DNA from: Cellulomonas alba
GTDB lineage: Bacteria; Actinomycetota; Actinomycetes; Actinomycetales; Cellulomonadaceae
Assembly (NCBI RefSeq): GCF_030362835.1
Contig: NZ_JAUCGQ010000001.1
Location: 248,001-312,000 of the forward strand
Length of the DNA: 64,000 nt
Reading direction: 5' to 3'
Of this stretch, positions 1-9,513 are shown piece after piece. The stretch's first letter is position 1. The number at the start of each line of letters is the position of its first letter. Both the position numbers and the translations under genes were made by a program. A model generated the notes under the pieces. It was not told the origin of the DNA, made no database searches, and saw only the letters and a program-made list of their open reading frames with translations.

Positions 1-2
1 AC

Positions 3-488
3 GTGCCGCAGCTGCGCCGTCCGGACGTCCGGGTCGTCCCCACCGGGCGGCCGTCGGCCGTCGCGGGGCAGCCGATGTGTCTCGTGGTCAGCGAGGTCGC
101 CGACGGCGACGGCACCGCCCTGGTGCGCACGCTGCGCCGGCGCGGCACGCACCGCGTCGTGGTGCTGACGCGGCGGGCCAGCCGCAGCGAGATCGGCGTG
201 CTCCTCGCGGGTGGCGTGCGCGGTGCGGTCGCCGGGCTCACCGCCCAGTCGGTCGCCCGCCAGCCGGCCGCTCCCCCGCCGCAGCAGCCGCTGCCGGAGC
301 TCACGGCGCGCGAGATCAGCGTGCTGCGCCTCGTGGCCGAGGGGCAGAGCAACAAGCTGATCGGCGACGCGCTCGGCCTCTCGGCGCTCACGGTCAAGAG
401 CCACCTCGCGCGCATCTCCCGCAAGCTCGGCACGGGTGACCGCGCCGAGCTCGTGGCCATGGTCATCCGGGCGGGCGTCCTGCGCTGA
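3..488 (+). CDS. LuxR-type response regulator, 5' end may lie outside window
   Basis: A C-terminal LuxR/GerE helix-turn-helix is clear: the stretch beginning LTAREISVLRLVAEGQSN, followed by LTVKSHLARISRKL near residues 128-142, is the DNA-binding helix pair. The N-terminal part looks like the second half of a receiver domain, with an LTRRAS strand-loop and an ARGA-like GGVRGAVAG element, but no phosphorylatable Asp is visible. The open frame starts at base 3 with GTG at the very edge of the window, so the true start is probably upstream and the protein incomplete here. A proline-rich linker (about residues 88-96) separates the two parts. Target genes cannot be inferred; the next gene has its own leaderless promoter. 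Confidence 0.75.
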   Translation: MPQLRRPDVRVVPTGRPSAVAGQPMCLVVSEVADGDGTALVRTLRRRGTHRVVVLTRRASRSEIGVLLAGGVRGAVAGLTAQSVARQPAAPPPQQPLPELTAREISVLRLVAEGQSNKLIGDALGLSALTVKSHLARISRKLGTGDRAELVAMVIRAGVLR

Positions 489-558
489 GCGTCCGTGACG
501 CTGCGCACAACCGCGCGCGTGCCCGCGCGGCCTGCGCGGATGCGCCACGCTCCTCGCC

Positions 559-570
559 TACCGTGGTCTC
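559..570 (+). promoter_or_regulatory. Leaderless promoter of the RNase D-like gene
   Basis: TACCGT fits the actinobacterial -10 pattern TANNNT and lies 6 nt before the ATG at 571. Transcription would start at or next to the start codon. No Shine-Dalgarno sequence is present, which supports a leaderless mRNA. The -35 is not obvious. Confidence 0.5.
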
Positions 571-1836
571 ATGCGACCGTCGGGGCTCGAGGAGCCTGTC
601 CCGTCCGGGGACGAGGCACAGCCTGACGCCCCGGTCGTCCCCCTGCTCGAGCCCGCCGAGGGCGTGCCGCCGGTGATCGAGACGCCCGAGGCGTTCGCGG
701 CCGCCGTCGAACGGTTCGGGGCCGGCACGGGCCCCGTGGCGGTCGACGCCGAGCGAGCCTCGGGCTACCGGTACGGCCAGCGCAGCTATCTCGTCCAGCT
801 CCGCCGCGAAGGTGCCGGCACCGCGCTCATCGACCCGATCGCGGTCCCTGACCTGTCGCCGCTGTCGGACGCGCTCGTGGGTGTGGAGTGGGTGCTGCAC
901 GCCGCGTCGCAGGACCTGCCCGGGCTCGCCGAGCAGGGCATGCACCCGAGCCGCGTGTTCGACACCGAGCTCGCCGCGCGCCTGCTCGGCATGGAGCGCG
1001 TGGGCCTCGCCGCGGTCGTCGCGGACACCCTCGGGCTCGGGCTGGCCAAGGAGCACTCGGCGGTCGACTGGTCGACGCGACCGCTGCCGGACGAGTGGCT
1101 GCGCTACGCCGCGCTCGACGTCGAGGTGCTCGTCGAGGTGCGCGAGGTGCTCGCCGAGCGACTCGCGGTCGCCGGCAAGGCCGAGTGGGCGGCGCAGGAG
1201 TTCGAGGCCGTCCGGACGGCTCCCCCCGCTCCCCCGCGCGCCGAGCCGTGGCGACGCGTCTCCGGGCTGCACGCGATCCGCGACGCGCGCCGCCTGGCCG
1301 TGGTCCGCGAGCTGTGGCAGACGCGCGACGCCAACGCACGCCAGCGCGACATCTCGCCCGGCCGCGTGCTGCCCGACGCCGCGATCGTCGCCGCCGCGCA
1401 GGCCATGCCGCGGTCCGTCCCGCAGCTGACGGCGCTCCCCGCCTTCTCCGGCAAGGGCACCCGTCGGCGCGCCACGCTGTGGCAGCAGGCGATCGACCGC
1501 GCGCTCGCGCTCCCCGACGCGGACCTGCCGTCGGTGCGCGGTCCGAAGTCGGACGCGCCGCCTCCGCCGCGGGCCTGGGCCGACAAGGACCCCGCGGCGG
1601 CCGATCGCCTCACCGCGGCGCGCGCGGCAGTCGCGGTGCTCGCAGCCGAGCACGACGTGCCGGTCGAGAACCTGCTCCAGCCCGATCTGCTCCGCCGACT
1701 GTGCTGGGCCCCGCCCGCGGTGCTCGACGCCGAGTCGATCGGTGCGCAGCTCGCGGCCGGCGGCGCGCGCCCGTGGCAGGCGGCGCTCGTGACGCCCGCG
1801 CTCGTCGACGCGTTCGCATCGATCTCCGCCACCTGA
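571..1836 (+). CDS. rnd: RNase D-like 3'-5' exonuclease with HRDC domain
   Basis: The 421-residue protein has a DEDDy exonuclease domain followed by an HRDC domain, as in RNase D. Catalytic signatures are visible: D59 and E61 in VAVDAERASGYRYG, D115 in HAASQDLPGL, and Y179/D183 in LRYAALDVEVL, the YxxxD motif of the DEDDy subgroup. HRDC-type helices follow around residues 215-300. The C-terminal third, with a PPPPRAW linker, is typical of the actinobacterial version. Such enzymes trim RNA 3' ends in the cytoplasm. It follows the LuxR gene closely but has its own leaderless promoter. In M. tuberculosis the homologue (Rv2681) sits beside dxs1; here about 15 kb separates the two genes. Confidence 0.88.
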   Translation: MRPSGLEEPVPSGDEAQPDAPVVPLLEPAEGVPPVIETPEAFAAAVERFGAGTGPVAVDAERASGYRYGQRSYLVQLRREGAGTALIDPIAVPDLSPLSDALVGVEWVLHAASQDLPGLAEQGMHPSRVFDTELAARLLGMERVGLAAVVADTLGLGLAKEHSAVDWSTRPLPDEWLRYAALDVEVLVEVREVLAERLAVAGKAEWAAQEFEAVRTAPPAPPRAEPWRRVSGLHAIRDARRLAVVRELWQTRDANARQRDISPGRVLPDAAIVAAAQAMPRSVPQLTALPAFSGKGTRRRATLWQQAIDRALALPDADLPSVRGPKSDAPPPPRAWADKDPAAADRLTAARAAVAVLAAEHDVPVENLLQPDLLRRLCWAPPAVLDAESIGAQLAAGGARPWQAALVTPALVDAFASISAT

Positions 1837-1968
1837 CGGCCGGCGCGTCGCCGCTGGTCACAGGCCCGGTGATCCCTCCTGGCGAGCAGACCCCGACCCC
1901 GGCCACGGACGCGCGTGGCGGGCACCGCCGCTCACGTGGCGCACGTCACGATCACCCTCGTCGGCGGT

Positions 1969-1984
1969 GTTACTCTTCGGTAAC
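1969..1984. promoter_or_regulatory. Inverted-repeat operator candidate upstream of fadAB
   Basis: GTTAC-tcttcg-GTAAC is a 5-bp inverted repeat with a 6-nt centre, 101 nt before the fadA start, within the 249-nt gene-free stretch 1837-2085. Size and symmetry fit a TetR-family (FadR-type) operator controlling beta-oxidation, but the regulator is not in this window. The rest of the stretch shows only a fadA ribosome binding site, GGAGG, about 8 nt before the ATG. Confidence 0.4.
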
Positions 1985-2085
1985 TTCCGGCCGCGCAAGG
2001 GACTCAGGTCCCGGGTAGCGTCGGCGGAGGCGGCCCGCGACGCGGGCCGGACAGGACACCGTCGTCCCGCCTCTGGAGGCTCTCG

Positions 2086-3321
2086 ATGCCCGCCACCGAT
2101 CGCGTCCGACGCGCCGTGTTCGTCGACGGGGTGCGCACCCCGTTCGGCCGCGCGCGCAAGGACGGTCTGTACGCCCACACCCGCGCCGACGACCTGGCGG
2201 TCAAGACGGTGCGTGAGCTGCTCCGCCGCCACCCTGCGCTCGACCCCGCCCGCGTCGACGAGGTCGCGATCGCCGCGACCACGCAGCAGGGCGACCAGGG
2301 CCTGACGCTCGGCCGCACGGTCGGCGTGCTCGCCGGCCTGCCCCGGTCCGTGCCCGGCTACGCGATCGACCGCATGTGCGCGGGCGCGATGACCGCCGTG
2401 ACGAGCGTCGCGGCCACGATCGGCGTCGGCGGCGCTGACGTCGCGATCGCGGGCGGCGTCGAGCACATGGGCCACCACCCCATGGGCTTCGAGGCCGACC
2501 CCAACCCGCGGTTCCTGTCCGAGAAGCTCGTCGCGGCGGACGCGCTCAACATGGGCGTGACCGCCGAGAACCTCCACGACCGGTTCCCGCACCTCACGCG
2601 GGACCGCGCCGACGCGTACGGCGTCGCGTCGCAGCGCAAGTACGCCGACGCGCTCGCCGCGGGCCGGATCGACCCCGACCTGGTGCCCGTCGCCTTGCGC
2701 GACCCCGAGCGCGGCTGGGGACTCGCGACGGCGGACGAGCCACCGCGTCCCGGGACGACCGTCGAGGCGATCCGCACGCTGCCCACGCCGTTCCGCCCCG
2801 GCGGGCGCGTCACGGCCGGCACGTCCGCGCCGCTGACCGACGGCGCGGCCTCGTGCCTCGTCGCCGCCGAGGAGACGGCGGTCGCACTCGGCCTGCCCGT
2901 CCGGATGCGGATGGTCTCGTTCGCGTACGCCGGCGTCGAGCCCGAGGTGATGGGCATCGGCCCGGTGCCCGCGACGCGACGCGCGCTCGACCGCGCCGGG
3001 CTGACGATCGACGACATCGGCCTGTTCGAGATCAACGAGGCGTTCGCCGTCCAGGTGCTCGCGTTCCTCGACGCCTTCGGCATCGCCGACGACGACCCCC
3101 GCGTCAACCCCTACGGCGGCGCGATCGCGATCGGTCACCCGCTCGCGTCGTCCGGCGTGCGGCTCATGACGCAGCTCGCGCGCCAGTTCGAGGAGCACCC
3201 CGCGGTCCGCTACGGCCTGACGACCATGTGCGTCGGCCTCGGTCAGGGCGGCACCGTCGTCTGGGAGAACCCGCACCACGCCGACTACGTCCCCACCGCC
3301 GCGAACGGAGCCGACAAGTGA
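2086..3321 (+). CDS. fadA: Acetyl-CoA C-acyltransferase (3-ketoacyl-CoA thiolase)
   Basis: This 411-residue thiolase catalyses the last step of beta-oxidation, CoA-dependent cleavage of 3-ketoacyl-CoA to acetyl-CoA and a shortened acyl-CoA. The nucleophilic cysteine is C98 in DRMCAGAMTAV, the general-base histidine H351 is in IGHPLASSG, and the second catalytic cysteine C382 is in TMCVGLGQGG. The N-terminal VFVDGVRTPFG is the usual thiolase start. Length matches the family. The ATG is preceded by GGAGG. The stop codon overlaps the GTG start of fadB by 3 nt, so the two subunits of the fatty acid oxidation complex are translationally coupled. Confidence 0.95.
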   Translation: MPATDRVRRAVFVDGVRTPFGRARKDGLYAHTRADDLAVKTVRELLRRHPALDPARVDEVAIAATTQQGDQGLTLGRTVGVLAGLPRSVPGYAIDRMCAGAMTAVTSVAATIGVGGADVAIAGGVEHMGHHPMGFEADPNPRFLSEKLVAADALNMGVTAENLHDRFPHLTRDRADAYGVASQRKYADALAAGRIDPDLVPVALRDPERGWGLATADEPPRPGTTVEAIRTLPTPFRPGGRVTAGTSAPLTDGAASCLVAAEETAVALGLPVRMRMVSFAYAGVEPEVMGIGPVPATRRALDRAGLTIDDIGLFEINEAFAVQVLAFLDAFGIADDDPRVNPYGGAIAIGHPLASSGVRLMTQLARQFEEHPAVRYGLTTMCVGLGQGGTVVWENPHHADYVPTAANGADK

Positions 3322-5435
3322 CCCCCGCCGAGCCGCGCGAGGAGCGCGTCACCCACGCCCTGGTCCGCGACGTCAGGCTGCCGGGCGGCGCCGGCACGCT
3401 CGCGCTTGTCACGCTCGACAACGGGCTCGACCACACCAAGCCGACGACGCTCGGCCCGCTCGGCCTCGGCGAGCTCACCGCCGCCCTCGCGGCGGTCCGG
3501 CAGCGGGCGCTGGCGGGCGAGCTCGCCGCGGTCGCCGTCACGGGCAAGCCGTACTTCCTCGCCGCCGGCGCCGACCTCACGCAGGCTGCGCGGGTGACGA
3601 ACCGCGACGACGCGCTCGCGCTCGGTCGGGCGGGTCACGCCGCGTACTCCATGCTCCACGACATGGGCGTGCCGACGTTCGCGTTCGTCAACGGCGTCGC
3701 GCTCGGCGGTGGCCTCGAGCTCGCGCTCAACTGCCACTACCGCACGGCCGCGTCCGACGTCCGGGCGCTCGCCCTGCCGGAGACCAGCCTCGGGCTCGTG
3801 CCGGGATGGGGCGGCGCGTACCTGGTGCCGCGGATCGTCGGCATCGAGAGGGCGCTGGACGTGATCCTCGCCCGGCCCGCGGCGAACAAGCCGTTCTCGG
3901 CCGCCGAGGCGGCGGCGATCGGCCTCGTCGACGTCGTGCTCGACCCGGCCGACTTCCTCGAGGAGTCGATTCGCTGGGCGGCGCGCGTGCTCACCGGCGA
4001 GGTCGCCGTGGACCGCAGGCCGCTCGACGACGCCGCGCTGTGGGACGGCGCCGTCGCGGTCGCACGCCAGCGGCTCGACGCCACCGTGCACGGCTCCCGG
4101 CCCGCGCCGGGCCGCGCGCTCGACCTGGTCGCGGCGGCGCGCACCGCGTCGCGCGACGAGGCGTTCGCTGCCGAGGACGAGGCGCTCGCCGACCTGATCA
4201 TGTCCGACGAGATGCGCGCGTCGGTCTACGCGTTCGGCCTCGTCTCCGGCGGCAAGAAGCCCGTGGGAGCGCCCGACCGCTCGCTCGCGCAGCCCGTCAC
4301 GAAGGTCGGCATCGTCGGCGCGGGACTCATGGCGGCGCAGATCGCGACGCTGTTCGCGCAGCGGCTCGGCGTGCCCGTCGTCATGCGCGACCTCGACGAC
4401 GAGCGCGTCGGCAAGGGCCTCGCCGCGGTGCGGTCGACCGTCGAGCGGCTGACGTCGACCGGCCGCATGAGCGAGGCCGCCGGTGCGCGGCTGCTGGGCT
4501 CGGTCCACGGCACGACGCGCCTCGAGGACCTCGCGGACTGCGACCTCGTGGTCGAGGCCGTGACGGAGGTCCTCGAGCTCAAGAAGCGCGTGTTCGCCGA
4601 GGTCGAGCAGGTCGTCTCCCCCACGGCCGTGCTCGCGACGAACACCTCGGCCCTCTCGGTCACCGCGATGGCCGCCGACCTCACCCGTCCCGAGCGGGTC
4701 GTCGGCATGCACTTCTTCAACCCGGTGGCCGCGATGCCGCTCGTCGAGGTCGTCCAGGCCGAGCGCACGTCGGCCGAGGCGCTCGCGACCGCGTTCTCGC
4801 TGGTGGGCTCGCTGGGCAAGACCGCCGTGCTCGTCGCCGACCGGCCCGGGTTCGTGGTCAACCGGCTGCTCGTGCTGCTGCTCGGGGTGATCGTCGACGC
4901 CGTCGAGCACGGCACGCCCGTCGAGGTGGCCGACCGCGCGCTGCGGCCGCTGGGTCTGCCGATGCCGCCGTTCGAGCTGTTCGACCTCGTCGGCCCCGCG
5001 GTCGGGCTGCACGTGCTCACCTCGCTGCGCGAGGACCTCGGCGACCGCTTCCCGCGCTCGCCGGGACTCGAGAAGCTCGTCGCCGACGGCACGCGCGTCG
5101 TCCTCGACGCACCCGCGAAGGGGCTCCCCAAGCCGGTGAACCCGGCGATCCAGGCGGTGTTCGACGAGGCGCGGACGGACGGCTCCGACGCGCCGCTCGA
5201 CGAGGCCGGCGTGCTCGACAGCGTGCTGACCGCGCTCACCGTCGAGGTCGGCCACATGCTCGACGAGGGCGTCGTCGCGACGCCGCAGCAGATCGACCTC
5301 TGCATGATCCTGGGCGCCGGGTGGGGCTTCCACCTCGGCGGCATCACGCCGTACCTGGACCGCACCGGGTACAGCGAGCGCGTGCTCGGCCGGCGCCTCC
5401 TGCCGGACGGCGTCGCGAACGTGCCGACCGTCTGA
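3318..5435 (+). CDS. fadB: Fatty acid oxidation multifunctional enzyme (enoyl-CoA hydratase / 3-hydroxyacyl-CoA dehydrogenase)
   Basis: The 705-residue protein joins a crotonase domain (about residues 1-300) to an NAD-dependent 3-hydroxyacyl-CoA dehydrogenase (about 325-705). In the crotonase part, YFLAAGADLTQ supplies the oxyanion loop, and both acidic catalytic positions are present in GGGLELALNCHYR and LPETSLGLVPGWGG. The dehydrogenase starts with the Rossmann motif KVGIVGAGLMAAQ (residues 329-341) and keeps the catalytic His in VGMHFFNPV. I chose the GTG at 3318, which overlaps the fadA stop, over the much longer open frame reaching back to 2853, because the upstream part is a shadow of fadA. 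With FadA it forms the beta-oxidation complex. A strong hairpin follows the gene. Confidence 0.94.
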   Translation: MTPAEPREERVTHALVRDVRLPGGAGTLALVTLDNGLDHTKPTTLGPLGLGELTAALAAVRQRALAGELAAVAVTGKPYFLAAGADLTQAARVTNRDDALALGRAGHAAYSMLHDMGVPTFAFVNGVALGGGLELALNCHYRTAASDVRALALPETSLGLVPGWGGAYLVPRIVGIERALDVILARPAANKPFSAAEAAAIGLVDVVLDPADFLEESIRWAARVLTGEVAVDRRPLDDAALWDGAVAVARQRLDATVHGSRPAPGRALDLVAAARTASRDEAFAAEDEALADLIMSDEMRASVYAFGLVSGGKKPVGAPDRSLAQPVTKVGIVGAGLMAAQIATLFAQRLGVPVVMRDLDDERVGKGLAAVRSTVERLTSTGRMSEAAGARLLGSVHGTTRLEDLADCDLVVEAVTEVLELKKRVFAEVEQVVSPTAVLATNTSALSVTAMAADLTRPERVVGMHFFNPVAAMPLVEVVQAERTSAEALATAFSLVGSLGKTAVLVADRPGFVVNRLLVLLLGVIVDAVEHGTPVEVADRALRPLGLPMPPFELFDLVGPAVGLHVLTSLREDLGDRFPRSPGLEKLVADGTRVVLDAPAKGLPKPVNPAIQAVFDEARTDGSDAPLDEAGVLDSVLTALTVEVGHMLDEGVVATPQQIDLCMILGAGWGFHLGGITPYLDRTGYSERVLGRRLLPDGVANVPTV

Positions 5436-5449
5436 CCCGCCACTCGCAC

Positions 5450-5505
5450 CGCAGGAAGTCGGGCTCGGGGGTCGTGCGTCGCGACCGCGAGCCCGATTTC
5501 CTGCG
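5450..5505 (+). terminator. Long hairpin after fadAB, probable terminator
   Basis: Arms at 5450-5467 and 5488-5505 pair over 18 positions with a single G-T mismatch. The 20-nt loop can pair further (GGTCG with CGACC). No T-tract follows, which is common in high-GC actinobacterial terminators. The arms are unusually long, so it could instead be a repeated palindromic element. Confidence 0.65.
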
Positions 5506-5538
5506 CCGGGGCCCGTCCGGGTCGGCAGGATGGTCTCC

Positions 5539-6213
5539 ATGACCGCGACCACGCTCCCGCCCCTGTCCCTCGTCGGCTCGCTCGACCGCGGTGCCGTCGC
5601 CCGCGCCACCGACCTGCTCGTCGGACTCGTCGCGGACGCGCAGGTGGGCGCGCGGTGGGACGACGAGTCGTCGTGCGCAGGCATGAGCGTCGGTGCGCTG
5701 ACGTGGCACCTGGTCGACCAGCCGCGGCGGATCGTCGAGGTGCTGTCGGGGCCCGCGGGCGACGACGCGCCCATCACGCTCGACGAGCACTACGCCGAGG
5801 CCGCGTGGATCCAGCAGGACCTCGACGGCCCCGCCAACACCGGCGTCCGCACCAGCAACGAGGAGCGCGCCCACGCCGGCGGCCAGTCAGCCGCGCTCGA
5901 GGCGGCCCGGGCGGCGCGGGCGCAGCTGGACGACGCGCTCGCAGCCGCCGGTCCAACCGTGCACATCCCGTGGACCGGGCGGACGATCGGCACCGACGAC
6001 TTCCTCGTCTCGCGGCTGATGGAGGTCGTCGTCCACTCCGACGACCTCGCGGCGAGCCTCGACGGCGTGCCGGTGCCGCAGTTCCCGGCCGCGGCGCTGC
6101 AGCCGGTCCTGACGCTGCTGAGCGACCTCGCGCTCCGGCGGCACGGGCAGGACGCGCTGGTGCGGACGCTCGCGCGACCGCAGCGCGCGCCGGGCGCGAT
6201 CAACGCGTTCTGA
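5539..6213 (+). CDS. Mycothiol-dependent maleylpyruvate isomerase / DinB-like fold protein
   Basis: The 224-residue protein matches the maleylpyruvate isomerase N-terminal (DinB-like four-helix) family. The metal-binding pattern is visible: His in LTWHLVDQP, and Glu and His in SRLMEVVVHSDDLA, the E-x3-H pair typical of this family. Members are mycothiol-dependent isomerases or transferases, or proteins of unknown function; the substrate cannot be told from sequence. I prefer the ATG at 5539 because AGGA lies 8 nt before it; an in-frame ATG at 5530 lies too close to that site. It stands alone between the fadAB hairpin and the convergent pflA gene, with only 10 nt between the two stop codons. 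Confidence 0.75.
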   Translation: MTATTLPPLSLVGSLDRGAVARATDLLVGLVADAQVGARWDDESSCAGMSVGALTWHLVDQPRRIVEVLSGPAGDDAPITLDEHYAEAAWIQQDLDGPANTGVRTSNEERAHAGGQSAALEAARAARAQLDDALAAAGPTVHIPWTGRTIGTDDFLVSRLMEVVVHSDDLAASLDGVPVPQFPAAALQPVLTLLSDLALRRHGQDALVRTLARPQRAPGAINAF

Positions 6214-6223
6214 GCGAGACGGG

Positions 6224-7114
6224 TCAGAAGACCGTGAGGCCGCGCTCGCGGAACTGCCCGCGCACCCGCTCGACGAGCTCGGGGCTCGGCGGCTGCGTGT
6301 CCTCGAGCTCGTACTCCATGCCGAGGTCGGCCCACTTGTCGCGACCCATCTGGTGGAACGGCAGCACCTCGACGCGGGTCACCGCGTGCCCGAGCGACGC
6401 GACGTAGTCCGCGACCTTCGCCACGTTCTCCTCGTCGTCGGTCAGGCCCGGCACGAGCACGAACCGGATCCAGATCTCGGTGTCGCCGCGCTCTGCCACG
6501 CGCCGGCCGAAGGTGAGCGTCGGGGCGAGCTCGCGGCCCGTCACGCGCTGGTACGTCTCCGGGTCTCCCGACTTCACGTCGAGCAGCACGAGGTCGACGT
6601 CGTCGAGCATCTCGTCGGTGCACGCCGCGCCCAGGAACCCGGACGTGTCGATCGCGGTGTGGACGCCCATCGCCTTCGCGCCGCGCAGCAGCGTCCGCAC
6701 GTACGCGGGCTGCATGAGCGGCTCGCCGCCCGAGATGGTGAGGCCGCCGCCGGTCGCCTTGAACACGCCGCGGTACCGCGAGACCCGGCCCAGGATCTCC
6801 TCCGCGCTGACGTCCGTGCCCCGGCGCATCTCCATCGTGTCGGGGTTGTGGCAGTACAGGCACCGCAGCGGGCAGCCGGCGAGGAAGAGCGTCATGCGCG
6901 TCCCCGGCCCGTCCACCGCCGTCACGAGCTCCCACGAGTGCACCGAGCCGAGCCGCCCGGCCCGCACGTCCGCAAGGCGCTGCGAGCGCTCCTCGTCGGT
7001 CGTCTCGAGGCCCGCCGTGCCGGCGCCGTGCGTGCGACCGTGCGCGCCGCCGACGAGCGGCATGCCCAGCGGCACCACGGGGGCGCCGGTGGGGCGGTCG
7101 GTCACGACGGTCAT
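6224..7114 (-). CDS. pflA: Pyruvate formate-lyase activating enzyme (radical SAM)
   Basis: This radical SAM enzyme installs the glycyl radical on PflB, using S-adenosylmethionine and a [4Fe-4S] cluster. The cluster cysteines are C81, C85 and C88 in GCPLRCLYCHNPDT, and the GGE motif of the SAM site is in TISGGEPLMQ. The protein is 296 residues, longer than E. coli PflA because of an N-terminal extension of about 50 residues rich in Gly and Pro. The ATG at 7114 has AGGAG about 7 nt upstream. The gene lies 95 nt downstream of pflB on the same strand, the usual order, so it is probably cotranscribed from the pflB promoter. Confidence 0.95.
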   Translation of the reverse strand: MTVVTDRPTGAPVVPLGMPLVGGAHGRTHGAGTAGLETTDEERSQRLADVRAGRLGSVHSWELVTAVDGPGTRMTLFLAGCPLRCLYCHNPDTMEMRRGTDVSAEEILGRVSRYRGVFKATGGGLTISGGEPLMQPAYVRTLLRGAKAMGVHTAIDTSGFLGAACTDEMLDDVDLVLLDVKSGDPETYQRVTGRELAPTLTFGRRVAERGDTEIWIRFVLVPGLTDDEENVAKVADYVASLGHAVTRVEVLPFHQMGRDKWADLGMEYELEDTQPPSPELVERVRGQFRERGLTVF

Positions 7115-7209
7115 CTCACGTCTCCTGACGGGTTCCGTGTCGGTCCGGAGGGCGGGTGGTCCGGCCGGGGGTCCGTGGGGGTCCGGGCCCCCGGCCGGTG
7201 CGGCGTCGG

Positions 7210-9483
7210 TCAGACGGCGCCGTGGAAGGTCCGGGAGAGGACGTCGAGCTGCTGCTCGCGCGTCAGGCGGACGAAGTTCACCGCGTAGCCGCTGACGCGG
7301 ATCGTCAGCTGCGGGTAGTTCTCCGGGTGCTCCATCGCGTCGAGGAGCGTCTCGCGGTTCAGCACGTTGACGTTCATGTGGTAGCCGTTCGACAGCGTGT
7401 ACGCGTCGAGCAGACCGACCAGGTTCGTCACCTGCTCCTCGCGCGTCCGGCCGAGACCCGACGGCACGATCGACGAGGTCAGCGAGATGCCGTCCTGCGC
7501 CTCGGAGTACGGGAGCTTCGCGACCGAGAGCGCCGAGGCGAGCATGCCGTGGCTGTCGCGCCCGTTCATCGGGTTGGCGCCCGGGGCGAACGGCTCGCCG
7601 GCGCGCCGGCCGTCGGGCGTCGAGCCCGTGGCCTTGCCGTACACGACGTTCGACGTGATGGTCAGCACCGACTGCGTGTGCAGCGCGTTCCGGTAGGTGG
7701 GGAACTTCCGGATCTTCGACATGAACTCGTTGACGATCCAGACCGCGATCTCGTCGGCGCGCTCGTCGTCGTTGCCGTAGGTCGGGAAGTCGCCCTCGAT
7801 CTGGTACTCGGTGACGAGGCCGTCGGCGGTGCGCAGCGCCCGCACCTTCGCGTACTTGATGGCCGACAGGGAGTCCGCGACGACCGACAGGCCCGCGATG
7901 CCGCACGCCATCGTCCGCAGGATCTCGCGGTCGTGCAGCGCCATCTCGATCCGCTCGTACGCGTACTTGTCGTGCATGAAGTGCACGCAGTTGAGCGCGT
8001 CGACGTAGGTCTGCGCGAGCCACTCGAGCGTCGCGTCGAACTTCGCCATGACGTCGTCGTAGTCGAGGAACTCGCCCTCGACGGGCGCCGTCAGCGGCGC
8101 GACCTGCTTGCCCGAGACCTCGTCACGGCCGCCGTTGATCGCGTAGAGCAGCGCCTTCGCGACGTTGACGCGCGCGCCGAAGAACTGCATCTGCTTGCCG
8201 ACGCGCATCGGCGACACGCAGCACGCGATCGCCGCGTCGTCGCCCCACGAGTCGCGGATCAGGTCGTCCGACTCGTACTGCACGGCGGAGGTGTCGATCG
8301 AGACCTGCGCGCAGAAGTCCTTGAACCCCTGGGGCAGCCGGTCGCTCCAGAACACCGTCATGTTGGGCTCGGGAGCCGGACCCAAGTTGTACAGCGTCTG
8401 CAGGTACCGGAACGACGTCCTGGTGACCAGCGGGCGCCCGTCCTCGCCCATGCCGCCGATCGACTCGGTGACCCACGTCGGGTCGCCCGAGAACAGCGCG
8501 TCGTACTCCGGGGTCCGCAGGAAGCGCACGATCCGCAGCTTGATGACGAAGTCGTCGATGATCTCCTGCGCCTGCTCCTCGGTGAGGCGGCCCGCCTCGA
8601 GGTCGCGCTGCAGGTAGATGTCGAGGAAGGTCGAGGTCCGGCCCAGCGACATGGCCGCGCCGTTCTGCTCCTTCACCGCGGCGAGGTAGCCGAAGTAGAG
8701 CCACTGCACGGCCTCGCGGCCGTTCGTGGCCGGAGCAGAGATGTCGTAGCCGTACGAGGCGGCCATCGCCTTGAGCTCGCTGAGGGCCCGCAGCTGCTCG
8801 GCGAGCTCCTCGCGGTCGCGGATGACGTCCTCGACCGAGCGCTCCATGTCGAGCTCGGCCTTCTCGAGCTTCTTCGCGGCGATCAGCGCGTCGACGCCGT
8901 ACAGCGCGACGCGGCGGTAGTCGCCGATGATCCGGCCGCGGCCGTAGGCGTCGGGCAGGCCGGTGATGATATGGCTGCTCCGCGCGGCGCGGACGGCGGG
9001 CGGGTAGACGTCGAAGACGCCGTCGTTGTGGGTCTTGCGGTACTTGGTGAAGATCTCCTCGACGACGGGGTCCGGCTCGTACCCGTAGGTCTGCAGCGAG
9101 CTCGCCACCATGCGGTACCCGCCGTTGGGCATGATCGCGCGCTTGAGGGGCGCGTCGGTCTGGAGGCCGACGATGACCTCGTCACCCTCGCTGATGTAGC
9201 CGGGCGCGTGCGACGTGATGGTCGACGGCGTCGTCGCGTCGACGTCGTACACGCCCTTCTCGCGCTCCGCGGGGAACATCGCCGAGAGCTTGTCCCAGAT
9301 GCCCGTCGTCCGCGGGGTCGGGCCCGCGAGGAACGAGGCGTCGCCGGCGTACGGCGTGTAGTTCCGCTGGATGAAGTCGCGCACGTCGACCGCGTCGACC
9401 CAGGGGCCGGCGACGAAGCCATCCCATGCGGCGGGGTGCGTCCCCTCGCTCGCCGTGGTGGGCGGGACTGCGGTGGTGGACAT
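7210..9483 (-). CDS. pflB: Formate C-acetyltransferase (pyruvate formate-lyase)
   Basis: PflB converts pyruvate and CoA to acetyl-CoA and formate during anaerobic growth. The 757-residue protein has the adjacent catalytic cysteines C421-C422 in [12 protein letters not shown] and the glycyl radical residue G732 in RVSGYAVNF near the C-terminus; both spacings match E. coli PflB. The ATG at 9483 has AAGGAG 6 nt upstream. The activating enzyme follows directly. A promoter with a DosR-like box lies upstream. Presence of pflBA in a genome that also encodes aerobic beta-oxidation and aconitase indicates a facultative anaerobe. Confidence 0.97.
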   Translation of the reverse strand: MSTTAVPPTTASEGTHPAAWDGFVAGPWVDAVDVRDFIQRNYTPYAGDASFLAGPTPRTTGIWDKLSAMFPAEREKGVYDVDATTPSTITSHAPGYISEGDEVIVGLQTDAPLKRAIMPNGGYRMVASSLQTYGYEPDPVVEEIFTKYRKTHNDGVFDVYPPAVRAARSSHIITGLPDAYGRGRIIGDYRRVALYGVDALIAAKKLEKAELDMERSVEDVIRDREELAEQLRALSELKAMAASYGYDISAPATNGREAVQWLYFGYLAAVKEQNGAAMSLGRTSTFLDIYLQRDLEAGRLTEEQAQEIIDDFVIKLRIVRFLRTPEYDALFSGDPTWVTESIGGMGEDGRPLVTRTSFRYLQTLYNLGPAPEPNMTVFWSDRLPQGFKDFCAQVSIDTSAVQYESDDLIRDSWGDDAAIACCVSPMRVGKQMQFFGARVNVAKALLYAINGGRDEVSGKQVAPLTAPVEGEFLDYDDVMAKFDATLEWLAQTYVDALNCVHFMHDKYAYERIEMALHDREILRTMACGIAGLSVVADSLSAIKYAKVRALRTADGLVTEYQIEGDFPTYGNDDERADEIAVWIVNEFMSKIRKFPTYRNALHTQSVLTITSNVVYGKATGSTPDGRRAGEPFAPGANPMNGRDSHGMLASALSVAKLPYSEAQDGISLTSSIVPSGLGRTREEQVTNLVGLLDAYTLSNGYHMNVNVLNRETLLDAMEHPENYPQLTIRVSGYAVNFVRLTREQQLDVLSRTFHGAV

Positions 9484-9513
9484 CTGAGCTCCTTGGTGAG
9501 GTCCGATACCTCG

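Noticed and set aside
3-488. DosR homologue that would act on the pflB box
   Set aside because: The HTH is LuxR-type, as in DosR, but the receiver part is incomplete and lacks a visible phosphoacceptor Asp, so the identity cannot be supported.
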